A stretch of DNA of 64,000 nt from G963665085 sp963665085 (GTDB lineage Bacteria > Bacteroidota > Bacteroidia > Bacteroidales > JAAAOM01). The first letter of the stretch is position 1, and every line of letters begins with the position of its first letter. Location: positions 372,001-436,000 of the forward strand of contig CAXXXS010000001.1 in the NCBI GenBank assembly GCA_963665085.2, given 5' to 3'. Both the position numbers and the translations under genes were made by a program. The notes below the pieces were generated by a model. The model did not search any database. It worked only from the letters and a program-made list of their open reading frames with translations, and was not told the DNA's origin. Shown here piece by piece: positions 9,585 to 18,009 of this stretch.

Positions 9585-9980
9585 GTGGAACCAGAAAACA
9601 AAAATAAGATTATCATCTTTTACGATGGCGAGTGCTATTTATGCAATTGGGGAATACAATTTTTAATAAAAAGAGACAAGAATAAAAAATTTATTTTCCT
9701 ATCGCAACAATCTCCTCTTGCCGGCAATTTACTAAAAAACAAGGCAATGCAAGAAAATGAAACAGTTATACTGATTCATCAGGGAAAAATATACACAAAA
9801 TCCACAGCTGTAATCTATGCCGTTAAAAATCTGGATAACATTTGGAGAATAGCTGTAATATTTAAAGTTATCCCAAAAAATCTAAGGGATTGGCTTTACG
9901 ATTTTATAGCCAGAAACAGAAAGAGATGGTTTGGTTCTACAAACTACTGCCGTTTACCCGATCAGATATCAAATTTCTAA
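9585..9980 (+). CDS. DCC-family thiol-disulfide oxidoreductase-like protein (DUF393)
   Basis: This 131-residue protein carries the DxxCxxC-like block FYDGECYLCNWGIQFLIKRD (residues about 10-29), which names the DCC family. The second half has the usual tryptophan-rich C-terminus ending NRKRWFGSTNYCRLP. Its redox role is inferred from the CxxC and is not demonstrated in general. The frame starts with GTG at 9585; the overlapping ATG two bases upstream is in another frame. It ends inside the last codons of the convergent DUF4924 gene (12 bp overlap). Confidence 0.85.
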   Translation: MEPENKNKIIIFYDGECYLCNWGIQFLIKRDKNKKFIFLSQQSPLAGNLLKNKAMQENETVILIHQGKIYTKSTAVIYAVKNLDNIWRIAVIFKVIPKNLRDWLYDFIARNRKRWFGSTNYCRLPDQISNF

Positions 9981-10511
9981 TTGACCCTCCTCGTATTGTT
10001 TATATTTAGCTGAAAGCAATGCCATAAAATTGCTAAAAGTAGTCATTGCCTCATTGGTTTCCTCAGTAATATTTTGCCTTTTTAACCTCATAAGCAACAA
10101 GCCATATAATGCCGTTAAACAGGTATTTACATCGCCTAGAGAAGTATCATTGATTTTTTTCTTCAATGCATCAATATTCGTTTTGGCCCAACTGTAAACC
10201 CCAACATATTTCTCTTCCCCTTTTTTAGTTAATAATTTTTTATGGAAATCCTCAACTTCATTTACAACATTCTTTATTATAGTAAGATGCCCCATTCTTG
10301 TAATCCCCTCTTCTTTCATCATAATGATTAAGTCAGCATACCATTCTTTTATTTGTCCTTTTACTTTTTCTGGTTGCTTAAATTCATTAATCACAGTTTT
10401 TTCAATCTTATCCAAGTCGAAATTATTGGCCCGGATAATATCTTCGACCTGCCACATGTACAATATATACTCTGCAATATTTTTTTTTCGTTTTTCTCTG
10501 GCTATTAACAT
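9969..10511 (-). CDS. DUF4924 family protein
   Basis: This 180-residue, largely alpha-helical and charged protein begins MLIAREKRKKNIAEYILYMWQVED, a start that I associate with the Bacteroidota DUF4924 family. No membrane segment, signal peptide or catalytic motif is visible. It sits 9 bp downstream of the S4-domain gene in the same direction, so the two are probably co-transcribed. Its function is unknown. Confidence 0.72.
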   Translation of the reverse strand: MLIAREKRKKNIAEYILYMWQVEDIIRANNFDLDKIEKTVINEFKQPEKVKGQIKEWYADLIIMMKEEGITRMGHLTIIKNVVNEVEDFHKKLLTKKGEEKYVGVYSWAKTNIDALKKKINDTSLGDVNTCLTALYGLLLMRLKRQNITEETNEAMTTFSNFMALLSAKYKQYEEGQLEI

Positions 10512-10520
10512 AATCTTAAA

Positions 10521-10901
10521 TTATTCTTCTCCTTCTCTTAGTTTATCAATCATTCGTCTGTCTCTTTTTGTTGGACGTCCTGTTCCTTTATCACGTCTGA
10601 TAAAAATTGTATCCTGGATCTTCAATTTGTTCAATTCCTCTATTGAAGTCATATCTTCATACTGCTGTTGGGCAATCTGGGCAGAAACCCTTTTACTAAT
10701 AATTCCTGTTACCTTGTATGTATATAAAACAGGCAATTTCCGTACTACAATCTTATCATCCAGCTTAACAACCCTTGATGGTTTCACAGGAACCCCATCT
10801 ACCAATACACGCCCTTTTTTACATTCTTCTGTTGCAATACTTCTTGTTTTATATAATCGTACTGCCCACAACCATTTATCTATTCGTACTTGCTCTTCCA
10901 A
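10521..10901 (-). CDS. S4-domain RNA-binding protein, Hsp15-like
   Basis: This 126-residue protein has an N-terminal S4 RNA-binding domain (residues 6-65): RIDKWLWAVRLYKTRSIATEECKKG in two pieces and VDGVPVKPSRVV. The tail is basic (GRPTKRDRRMIDKLR), as in Hsp15, which binds 50S subunits carrying nascent chains after premature dissociation. The role is inferred from the family. It is divergent from the deacetylase gene; an upstream extension of that gene's frame across this one is treated as an artefact. Confidence 0.88.
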   Translation of the reverse strand: MEEQVRIDKWLWAVRLYKTRSIATEECKKGRVLVDGVPVKPSRVVKLDDKIVVRKLPVLYTYKVTGIISKRVSAQIAQQQYEDMTSIEELNKLKIQDTIFIRRDKGTGRPTKRDRRMIDKLREGEE

Positions 10902-10972
10902 ATGTTAATTTTTCGGAAAAATACAAAATAGAGAACTATCTTTCAAAATTATGTTCCGATATTTATGATGAT

Positions 10973-12010
10973 ATGATTTATATAAACTTTTGTGTAGACT
11001 GGGAAGGCGATCATTTTAAGAATTTATACGATCTAAAATACCTACTATCTAAACTCGACAAAGACATCCCTGTCACACACTTTATCTGCCCTTCATACTT
11101 TTATCATTATCCTAAAACTGCAACCGAAAAAATTAATTCTATTGTAAGGCCTCAAGATGAAATTGGGTTACATATCCATTGTAATAAATATCTTATAAAT
11201 AATATTCCGGGAGTAACATTCAAGACTCAACACAATTATTACAAAAAAAATGACATTACTATTCAAGCTCGCGACAAAATTATAAGCTTTTTACCTAAAA
11301 GCTATGCAAAAAAAATCAAACAAAAAGTTATATCAGGACGCGGAGTCCCACTTTCTGTTTACTCTTCAGATGAGATCGTGCAAATAATTAGGCATTCTCA
11401 AAAGTTATTATTCGACAAATTACAAACAAAAATTACCTCATTTCGCGCTGGTGGATGGCTTGCTTCTGATGCGATTTTTGAGGCATTAAATAAATTGGGT
11501 TTCAGCGGAGATTCTTCAGCAGTTCCGCCAGAGATAGTCTCAAATAGTTATGAGATTGATTATATCGGAAATAATCATGATGACTTTGGAGAAACATATC
11601 CTTATTTTTCTGACTTTGTAAAAAAAATCTGGGGAAGCACCATTCAAGAATCTGGTTTCCTAAAGAATAAAAAGATCCATTCATATTTCTCCTCTCATTA
11701 TATTTCAAAAAAAGAGCAACCCTTTTTTATTGATAAAATCCTCGAGATTCCGAATAATTTAGGAGCAACTGATTTTGCTGAAATCAATAAAACATTTATC
11801 CCAACCTTGGAATGGGCTATAAAAGAAAATAGTAAGAATAATAACAAGCCTCTTTTTTTAAATCTAACCTGTCATCAGGAAGGTGATTTCTATTACAAAA
11901 AAGGCATGCTCGATTTTTTCTGTTATATAACAGAAAAGTACCCAAAAGAAGTGAGATATATAACTATTCGTGAAGCAACATCTATATTCAAGAAGCATAA
12001 ATTTTTGTAA
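10973..12010 (+). CDS. NodB-like polysaccharide deacetylase-like protein
   Basis: The start ATG at 10973 gives MIYINFCVDWEGDHF. The Asp/Glu of this block matches the first motif of carbohydrate esterase family 4, EIGLHIHCNKYL near residue 64 matches the metal-binding H-x-H-type second motif, and SFRAGGWLASDAIFEAL near residue 153 matches the R-x-G third motif. The protein is 345 residues and has no signal peptide, so it is probably cytoplasmic or acts on a precursor (inference). The substrate is unknown. The longer frame back to 10775 would run across the divergent S4 gene and is rejected. Confidence 0.75.
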   Translation: MIYINFCVDWEGDHFKNLYDLKYLLSKLDKDIPVTHFICPSYFYHYPKTATEKINSIVRPQDEIGLHIHCNKYLINNIPGVTFKTQHNYYKKNDITIQARDKIISFLPKSYAKKIKQKVISGRGVPLSVYSSDEIVQIIRHSQKLLFDKLQTKITSFRAGGWLASDAIFEALNKLGFSGDSSAVPPEIVSNSYEIDYIGNNHDDFGETYPYFSDFVKKIWGSTIQESGFLKNKKIHSYFSSHYISKKEQPFFIDKILEIPNNLGATDFAEINKTFIPTLEWAIKENSKNNNKPLFLNLTCHQEGDFYYKKGMLDFFCYITEKYPKEVRYITIREATSIFKKHKFL

Positions 12011-12061
12011 ATAAAAAGAGTTCTATTATCTTTCTGCCTGTTTAAACCAAAACATATTTTT

Positions 12062-13102
12062 TTGAATAATTACAGGAAAATTGTAAGTGCTATACTATTG
12101 CTTTGTCTGCTTTCCTCTTGCAACAATGGGACATTACCAATATATTTTGAAAATACCGCTACTGAAAAAGTAAGTATTGAAATCCTGATTCCCAGAAGTT
12201 CTGATTTAAAATATAACGTTTCTTCTTTAGGACTTTTACAAGTAAAAAATTCTTTGTCAAATCAAAAAATCTCCGGAAAACTTAACGATGAAGAAATTAA
12301 CCTAACCCAAGATTTTATTGATGAAGCTTTACAAAGTAATTATGATGGATTTTTCTCGGAAGCAGACATAAGGACAAGCTTGTCCATTTTAGAATTAAAT
12401 GACTCCATTGAAACTAATAATACATTTAACTGGGAATATCTGAAAACTATTGCAGGAACCTTTAATATTGATGCGTTATTTTTTGTTAATAATTTAATAA
12501 TCAACTTTAATCTTAGCACGAAAGAATCTATGGATAACTCCGGAAATTTTTACCCTGAAGATAACTTACAATGTACTTCAGCATTCTACTATACAATCCT
12601 TTATCCAAAAGAAGAAGAATTTGAAACTGTTGTGTCAAATTTTTCAGACAATTTTACGCTAGATTCATACTATTATAGTTCCAGGCACGCAAAACAAAAC
12701 CGGACAAAAAAAATAAAAGAAATACTTCCTTACATATGTTTTGAGAATGGCAAAAATGCTATAACTAAATTTTCCCCCACCTGGATAACTGTAAGCCGTG
12801 ATTTCTATGGAAAAGCATCCAGGGAATTACGGGAAGCAAAAAAATACGTTTATAATGGTGCATGGGATAAAGCCATTGAGTTATGGACAAAAAACATAAA
12901 AAATAAAAATTTAGTTATTGCAAAACATGCTAAATTTAATCTTATCCTCGCAGAAGAATTAACCGGTAGTATTGAAAATGCAATACTTCTAGCTGAGAAG
13001 CATTACCTAAATTACAAAGAATTGATTGCTTTGAATTATAAAAATATCCTTGAAAAGCGTCTTTTACAAAATAAACAACTAAAAAACCAATTATCTCAAT
13101 AA
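12062..13102 (+). CDS. Lipoprotein, DUF6340-like
   Basis: A signal peptide ends in the lipobox LLSSC at residues 17-21, so the protein is lipidated. The C-terminal part (residues about 245-340) has TPR-like helices (FYGKASRELREAKKYVYNG, then WDKAIELWTKN), matching what I remember of the Bacteroidota DUF6340 family. The gene begins with TTG at 12062; no ATG precedes the signal peptide. Its neighbours are other small lipoproteins and give no pathway. Function unknown. Confidence 0.68.
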   Translation: MNNYRKIVSAILLLCLLSSCNNGTLPIYFENTATEKVSIEILIPRSSDLKYNVSSLGLLQVKNSLSNQKISGKLNDEEINLTQDFIDEALQSNYDGFFSEADIRTSLSILELNDSIETNNTFNWEYLKTIAGTFNIDALFFVNNLIINFNLSTKESMDNSGNFYPEDNLQCTSAFYYTILYPKEEEFETVVSNFSDNFTLDSYYYSSRHAKQNRTKKIKEILPYICFENGKNAITKFSPTWITVSRDFYGKASRELREAKKYVYNGAWDKAIELWTKNIKNKNLVIAKHAKFNLILAEELTGSIENAILLAEKHYLNYKELIALNYKNILEKRLLQNKQLKNQLSQ

Positions 13103-13108
13103 TTGAAA

Positions 13109-13534
13109 TTATTTAGTAACTAGTTCCCAATTTATATTATCCCCTGTAGATTGGTCAATAAAAAATAGTTTCATTTTGTTTTTGTAGAGTTCCTTAACTA
13201 TATATTCTGCGGTATCTGTCCCTATTGCAATTTTTAAGGTAGTCTTCACATTATTAAATTGCCAGGTACCTATTTCAGAAACATCTTCTGTATTAACACA
13301 AGTTGTGTCTCCTTCTGTCATTTCAAAAGTATAATCAGAATAAAAAATACGTTCATTATCCAATACACAAGCATCAATATCCTCTGTAACATCTGTCGTG
13401 TCAATAATTACTTGATTGAGCACCCACCTTTTTCCATCTGCATTAGATAACATCTGGTTATCAGACAATACTTCCTCTTTACCACATGCTAGTACAACTA
13501 AGACTAACACAAACATGTATATAAGATTTCTCAT
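13109..13534 (-). CDS. Small lipocalin-like lipoprotein
   Basis: From ATG at 13534 the protein starts MRNLIYMFVLVLVVLACGKEE, a lipoprotein signal with Cys at position 17. The mature part is about 120 residues of alternating strands with WVLNQVIIDT, a YSDYTFEMTEGDTTC segment and GTWQF, the layout of the lipocalin-like/META-type beta domains. The frame stays open to 13555 but the added seven residues are not needed. It is convergent with the DUF6340-like gene with only 6 bp between the stops. Ligand and role are unknown. Confidence 0.66.
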   Translation of the reverse strand: MRNLIYMFVLVLVVLACGKEEVLSDNQMLSNADGKRWVLNQVIIDTTDVTEDIDACVLDNERIFYSDYTFEMTEGDTTCVNTEDVSEIGTWQFNNVKTTLKIAIGTDTAEYIVKELYKNKMKLFFIDQSTGDNINWELVTK

Positions 13535-13647
13535 TATAAACTTAATATTATTCAAATATTCTATAATATACGAATAAATAATAGATTAGTTATTGTTAGG
13601 CATAAATTACCTGATAATTAGAATAGGCTTTAAAATCAAAAAAAATA

Positions 13648-13902
13648 TTATAAAACTTGTTTCTGAACTTTTCTTGAACCTGAGAATAATTCTTTATATA
13701 ATACTTTCATTCTTGCCTGGTAATTAGTAACCCTCTCTCTAAGAGCCCCAATTTCTTCAATTAATGATTTAGCTATATTATCCTCAAGATCATCAGAATG
13801 CAGAATAGAATAATTCAATTGGATTTTCTTTTGACATTCCTGAATAAGCCTCTGAATATTTTCTATTGGTGTATTTTCGTTCATCAGTTTAGTGCTTTTC
13901 AT
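13648..13902 (-). CDS. Hypothetical small helical protein
   Basis: This 84-residue charged protein is probably all-helical (QRLIQECQKKIQLNYSILHS, then SLIEEIGALRERVTNYQARM) and could form a coiled coil. It has no membrane segment or known motif. It lies between two lipoprotein genes with about 110 bp on each side. I do not recognise a family; the codon use and Glu/Lys-rich composition argue for a real gene, but a spurious frame is possible. Confidence 0.5.
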   Translation of the reverse strand: MKSTKLMNENTPIENIQRLIQECQKKIQLNYSILHSDDLEDNIAKSLIEEIGALRERVTNYQARMKVLYKELFSGSRKVQKQVL

Positions 13903-14019
13903 TTTCCCTATAATAATAACAACCTTTAAATAAATAGTTTGTTACAAATAATAATCAAATCATTTCAAAATGCATGCCAATAAAACCATCGGTTTCGCGA
14001 CAAATATACAGAAGACTTT

Positions 14020-14739
14020 TCAATCTTCCTTCCTTATTTCTCCAGCACTTGAAGTTCTTTGATTTTCAACAATACCATCCCCCTTATAAAAAATATCTCC
14101 AGCACTTGACGCCTCAAGATCAAACAACTTGGTTGCATATACTTTGGCATTTCCTGCACTTGAGACTCTTACCACACACTCTTCAGAAATAAGATCGTAT
14201 GCATTTAAATCCCCTGCACTACTTAATTCTGCGTTTAAGATCGTTGTTTTACCCCTTAAGTTTACATCACCGGAACTAGATATTTTGCAATCTATCTTGT
14301 TTGCTTCAATATCCAGATCAAGATCGCCAGCACTACTTAAATGTAATACTAAGTCGTCAGTAACCAACTTTGTTTCTCCTTTTACATCCCCGGCACTTGA
14401 TATTTTTATACTCTCAATAAATTTATAATTCAAATTAATCCTAAGTGATGATGCTCTTCTGATATTTTGTTTGCTTGATATTTTTAATATTCCATTTTCA
14501 ACATCTGTTATTATTAGATCATGTAGATTCTCATCTGCAATTAGTACTAATTTTTCCTCATCAGTTTGAGTAATAAATACATCAATTCCATTAGCTACAA
14601 CAATACCATGAAATGATTTGATAGCTCTTTCTTTTTCAACTACATTACCATTTCCTGAAATTCCACTATCGATAGATGCAAAATCACATGACCAACAGAC
14701 ACTTAAAAGAAGAATAAATAGTATAAAATTTGTTTTCAT
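14020..14739 (-). CDS. DUF2807 (GIN domain, auto-transporter adhesin head-like) lipoprotein
   Basis: A signal peptide with the lipobox VCWSC precedes a DUF2807 domain. The domain starts with ERAIKSFHGIVVANGIDVFI and continues as a right-handed beta-helix-like run with five or more copies of a short S-S-A-G-D turn (LSSAGDLDLD, ISSSGDVNLR, LSSAGDLNAY, VSSAGNAKVY, ASSAGDIFYK), spaced about 20-23 residues apart. The family is abundant in Bacteroidota and its role is unknown. ATG at 14739 gives a compact signal peptide; an upstream ATG at 14760 adds seven residues. Confidence 0.84.
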   Translation of the reverse strand: MKTNFILFILLLSVCWSCDFASIDSGISGNGNVVEKERAIKSFHGIVVANGIDVFITQTDEEKLVLIADENLHDLIITDVENGILKISSKQNIRRASSLRINLNYKFIESIKISSAGDVKGETKLVTDDLVLHLSSAGDLDLDIEANKIDCKISSSGDVNLRGKTTILNAELSSAGDLNAYDLISEECVVRVSSAGNAKVYATKLFDLEASSAGDIFYKGDGIVENQRTSSAGEIRKED

Positions 14740-14859
14740 TAACTTAAAATATATAATCACAATTTATAAAATATTACGTTATAAGACAAGTAAGAACCCC
14801 TCTGATTTTATTAACACCCTCAACAAAAAAAAATGTTTATAAACCAAACGAAATTAATA

Positions 14860-14876
14860 TTTGGCACAAGAATTGC
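14860..14876 (+). promoter_or_regulatory. Sigma-54-like promoter element
   Basis: The sequence TTTGGCACAAGAATTGC has GG and GC dinucleotides separated by exactly ten bases, the invariant spacing of -24/-12 sigma-54 promoters, with the flanks TTGGCAC and TTGC close to consensus. It points toward the candidate small RNA; no plus-strand gene follows. No activator site was identified. Confidence 0.5.
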
Positions 14877-15007
14877 TAATTAGAAAGAAACGTTCTTTAT
14901 ATTAGAAAAGCGAATGATTTTTAACAAAAAACAACTTTTTTTATTGAAATTTATAACCTTTTTTGATAATCGTCGTATTAGTTAATAAAATAACAAAGGT
15001 TAAAATC

Positions 15008-15024
15008 TTTGGCATAAAATTTGA
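15008..15024 (+). promoter_or_regulatory. Second sigma-54-like or -7-type promoter element
   Basis: TTTGGCATAAAATTTGA repeats the upstream element with the same internal spacing, but has GA in place of GC at the -12 position. The same bases can be read as a weak TAnnTTTG-like -7 box. Either reading puts a start near 15030-15036, about 105-110 nt ahead of the terminator. Confidence 0.35.
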
Positions 15025-15034
15025 AACATTAAAA

Positions 15035-15143
15035 GTACTTCATATAAGTTAGTTAGGTTAATAGTTAGTTAGTTTTAGGTTAGTAGTTAGGTTTTAGTTA
15101 GTAAAAAGATTGCCTCGGTTCCCAGCCGAGGCAATTCTTTTTT
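15035..15143 (+). ncRNA. Candidate small non-coding RNA with GTTAG repeats
   Basis: The interval between the second promoter-like element and the terminator has no start codon with a useful frame. It contains about seven copies of GTTAG or TTAGGT in tandem-like disorder and ends in a 10-bp hairpin plus a U-tract. The 5' end is inferred. It could instead be only the 3' untranslated region of the convergent response regulator transcript, since the terminator works on both strands. Confidence 0.4.
15109..15143. terminator. Bidirectional hairpin terminator
   Basis: ATTGCCTCGG at 15109-15118 pairs with CCGAGGCAAT at 15126-15135 around a 7-base loop. It is followed by TCTTTTTT on the plus strand and by a CTTTTTAC tract on the minus strand, so it can end both the candidate small RNA and the response regulator transcript, whose stop lies 80 bp away. 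Confidence 0.85.
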
Positions 15144-15214
15144 ATCCAATTAAAAAGTATAATCTTGGGGTTCCTTTATCAAAATGAAACTATTATTCTC
15201 AATTCTAATAACAC

Positions 15215-15931
15215 TCAGGAATGAACAATTTGTTCTTTCACTTCAAGTTTAAATCCGGTATTATGAATATTAATAATTGATATGGATTCGTCAACTTTGA
15301 GAAACTTTCTTAATTTGGCAATATACACATCCATACTTCGCCCCATGAAATAATCATTCCTGCCCCAAACGGCTTTTAATGCAACCTCCCTTTTAAGGAC
15401 ATTATTCATGTTTAAACATAATAAACGAAGAACTTCTGCTTCTTTTTTTGTAAGCTTCTGCTCTCCATCTTCTGAGCTAAGTATTTGATTTGTAAAATCA
15501 AAATTAAATTTTCCGATTTTGAACAAAGTTGGTTTTGTTATAAGTCCCGAAGAAAAATTTACCCGTTTAAAAATAGTTTTAATTCTAACTAAAAGTTCTT
15601 CTGTAGAAAAGGGTTTCGTAATATAATCATCCCCTCCTATTTTATAACCTTTTATTCTATCTTCAGATAAATTTTTTGCAGTAATAAAAATAATCGGGAT
15701 CTCACAATCTTCTTTACGAATCTCCTCTGTCAATGTAAATCCATCTTTAATTGGCAACATTACATCGAGCAAGCATAAATCATAATCACTTTTTTGAAAG
15801 GCAATTAAGGCCTCTTTTCCATTTGTTTTGTGATCTACTTTAAAACTTTGCTCTTCAAGAAAATCTTTGATAACAAATCCTAGATTAGCATCATCTTCTG
15901 CTAATAATATTTTTGCGCCCTTATACTTCAT
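15215..15931 (-). CDS. Response regulator, OmpR/PhoB type (RprY-like)
   Basis: The receiver domain spans residues 7-122, with acidic pocket AEDD near residue 11, phosphoacceptor Asp56 in LLDVMLP, conserved Thr and Lys in FITAKN and TKPFS. A winged-helix DNA-binding domain follows (residues 140-232; LTKKEAEVLRLLCLN, MDVYIAKLRKFL). Length 238 is typical. It lies 15 bp downstream of its kinase gene, so they are an operon. The resemblance to Bacteroides RprY is by family pattern; the target genes are unknown. Confidence 0.9.
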   Translation of the reverse strand: MKYKGAKILLAEDDANLGFVIKDFLEEQSFKVDHKTNGKEALIAFQKSDYDLCLLDVMLPIKDGFTLTEEIRKEDCEIPIIFITAKNLSEDRIKGYKIGGDDYITKPFSTEELLVRIKTIFKRVNFSSGLITKPTLFKIGKFNFDFTNQILSSEDGEQKLTKKEAEVLRLLCLNMNNVLKREVALKAVWGRNDYFMGRSMDVYIAKLRKFLKVDESISIINIHNTGFKLEVKEQIVHS

Positions 15932-15946
15932 TTGTATAATACCTGT

Positions 15947-17245
15947 TTAAGAGTGTATATGTAATTTTGAGGAGACATTTTCAATTCTCTTTAGTGGAAA
16001 GACAACACTAAAAACACTCCCTTTGTTTAATTCACTCTCAACAAAAATCACTCCACCGTGGGCTTCCACCATTGTCTTGACATAATAAAGCCCTAACCCA
16101 AACCCCTTCACATCATGGACATTACCTGTTGGGACACGATAAAATTTATCAAAAATCTGCTGAAGTGATCGTTGACTTATACCAATTCCATTATCAATAA
16201 TATCAATTTGCAATTCGTTTTTTGAGACATTCTTAGTCTCAATAATTATCTTGGAATTTTCTCCTGAATACTTTGAAGCATTATCAACTAAATTTTTGAA
16301 AATATTTGTTAAATGGAGTTTGTCTCCCTGTAAGATTACATTCTTTGCCTCTAACTTATATTCAAGATTGATTTCTTTTTGACAATGTTCTAGACAGAGA
16401 TTATCAACGGCCGATCTAATTAAATCATGAATATCAATCCATTCTAAAGTCAATGTTAACTCGTCTTTATCTAGTTGGGCAATTTGTAAAACTCTCTCAA
16501 CCTGATGCTGCATTCTCAGGTTCTCATCGAAGATAATATCAGCATATTTATGAATTTTATCTACATCAATCCCATTCTTTTTTAAGACTTCTGATGCTAT
16601 TGATATTGTGGACAAAGGGGTTTTAAATTCATGTGTCATATTATTTATAAAATCGTTCTTCATTTCTGAAATTTTCTTTTGTTTGATAATGATGGAAACA
16701 TTGTAGATATAGCCACCAATAACAATAAGTATAAAAACGATTGATAATGATAACCAAAGAGACAAGCCAAGCAGAATATCTATTTTTTGATTTGGAAAAT
16801 ACAAAGCAAGATGATAATATTCTTTTTTCCAAACACAAGATAAACAGGCTTTATGACTATCTATATTATGTGGTATTTTGTAATTACCATTTGATGAATA
16901 AACTACTGCCTTCGTATTTGACTTTATTATCTGGAAAAAATATTGATCGCCGAGTTCATGATATCTAACATATTTTCCAACTACATCTTTTAAAAGAGTA
17001 GTATCCAATACACAAAAAATATCATTTGACTTTTCTGGAAGCTGAATACAGGAGGAACTATTATTATTCTTATATTCAACAAGTTCTTCTAAAACATCTT
17101 CCAAGGCAATATTTGCCCTATGATAAAATTGTTTCTTTCCAATATTTACCGCTTTAAATACCCAGAAAGATTGCGTTAAAATTAACCCTAATAATGAAAT
17201 TGTAGTAAATAACACAATTTTCTTATATGGCCATTTTTTTAACAT
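15947..17245 (-). CDS. Sensor histidine kinase (RprX-like) with a cysteine-rich periplasmic domain
   Basis: The protein has 432 residues with membrane segments at about 10-30 and 160-182, and a periplasmic domain of about 130 residues between them. That domain contains Cys66, Cys78 and a CLSC pair (134-137). The cytoplasmic part has the H box NNMTHEFKTPLS with phosphorylatable His205, N box NLVDNASKY with Asn322, DNGIGIS (351-357) and GFGLGL (381-386). It feeds the response regulator 15 bp downstream. The signal is unknown, but the paired cysteines hint at a redox or metal cue (inference). Confidence 0.9.
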   Translation of the reverse strand: MLKKWPYKKIVLFTTISLLGLILTQSFWVFKAVNIGKKQFYHRANIALEDVLEELVEYKNNNSSSCIQLPEKSNDIFCVLDTTLLKDVVGKYVRYHELGDQYFFQIIKSNTKAVVYSSNGNYKIPHNIDSHKACLSCVWKKEYYHLALYFPNQKIDILLGLSLWLSLSIVFILIVIGGYIYNVSIIIKQKKISEMKNDFINNMTHEFKTPLSTISIASEVLKKNGIDVDKIHKYADIIFDENLRMQHQVERVLQIAQLDKDELTLTLEWIDIHDLIRSAVDNLCLEHCQKEINLEYKLEAKNVILQGDKLHLTNIFKNLVDNASKYSGENSKIIIETKNVSKNELQIDIIDNGIGISQRSLQQIFDKFYRVPTGNVHDVKGFGLGLYYVKTMVEAHGGVIFVESELNKGSVFSVVFPLKRIENVSSKLHIHS

Positions 17246-17367
17246 TAAAACAAATTTGACAGCTAAACAGATTGACAGTAAAAAAGTTAAACAAACATAA
17301 ACAATATCTAATAAAAACAGGAAATAATTATGGAATTTAACTTTTTATTATAAAACGATAAAGGAGG

Positions 17368-17931
17368 TTAATTTATGTTAAACTGATTCATTGTATATTG
17401 AAGGCCTATTGTACCAAAGCTTTTAACAATTTCAATCGCTTTTTCTATTTTTTCAGGAAGTTCTTTTCTCTCTTCAGAACCCCATTCACCGAGCACATAA
17501 TCAATCTGTAATCCTTTAGGAAAATCGCTACCAATTCCAAATCTCAAACGTGCATAATTAGAATGTCCCAGAACCTGTTGAATATTTGCTAATCCATTAT
17601 GGCCAGCATCACCTCCTTTAGGCCTTAAGCGAAGTTTTCCAAAGGGCAGGGCAAGGTCATCCACAAGGATGAGGCAATTTTCTATAGTTATCTTCTCCTT
17701 TTTAAGCCAATAGTTAACTGCTAAACCACTAAGGTTCATAAAAGTATTTGGTTTCAGGAGAACAAAAATCCTTGATTTATATTTGAATTCAGTTACGAAG
17801 CCGTAACGCTTATCCTTAAAAGTAATATTGGATGCCTCAGCCAAAGCATCCAATATTTTAAATCCTATGTTGTGTCTTGTCTCAGCGTACTTATCTCCAA
17901 TATTACCAAGACCAACAATTAAATATTTCAT
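17368..17931 (-). CDS. pth: Peptidyl-tRNA hydrolase
   Basis: The enzyme frees tRNA from prematurely released peptidyl-tRNA. The N-terminal MKYLIVGLGNIGDKYAETRH contains the Asn and His of the active site (Asn10, His20), with KPNTFMNLSG near residue 64, LVDDLALPFGKLRL near residue 90 and GGDAGHNGL near residue 108. The ORF is open to 17958, but ATG at 17931 aligns with the family start. About 188 residues is normal. It lies just downstream of rplY in the same direction. Confidence 0.95.
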   Translation of the reverse strand: MKYLIVGLGNIGDKYAETRHNIGFKILDALAEASNITFKDKRYGFVTEFKYKSRIFVLLKPNTFMNLSGLAVNYWLKKEKITIENCLILVDDLALPFGKLRLRPKGGDAGHNGLANIQQVLGHSNYARLRFGIGSDFPKGLQIDYVLGEWGSEERKELPEKIEKAIEIVKSFGTIGLQYTMNQFNIN

Positions 17932-18009
17932 ATCAAAAAAAAGAAAGGTTAAAAACATTCCATTGAGTACAATTCATCAATGGAATGAATGATGGGGATT
18001 ACTAAAAAC

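Larger units (their letters stand above)
14740..15214. other. Gene-free region with sigma-54-like elements and a candidate small RNA
   Basis: No credible coding frame occupies this 475 bp between the DUF2807 gene and the response regulator gene. It contains two similar plus-strand TTTGGCA-N-TTG elements (14860-14876 and 15008-15024), a stretch rich in GTTAG-type repeats (about 15048-15102), and a strong hairpin terminator at 15109-15143. Together these suggest a non-coding transcript on the plus strand; see the separate entries. Confidence 0.6.

Noticed and set aside
10775..10972. N-terminal extension of the NodB-like deacetylase frame
   Set aside because: It would overlap the divergent S4-domain gene over 127 bp; the family-like start at ATG 10973 is sufficient.
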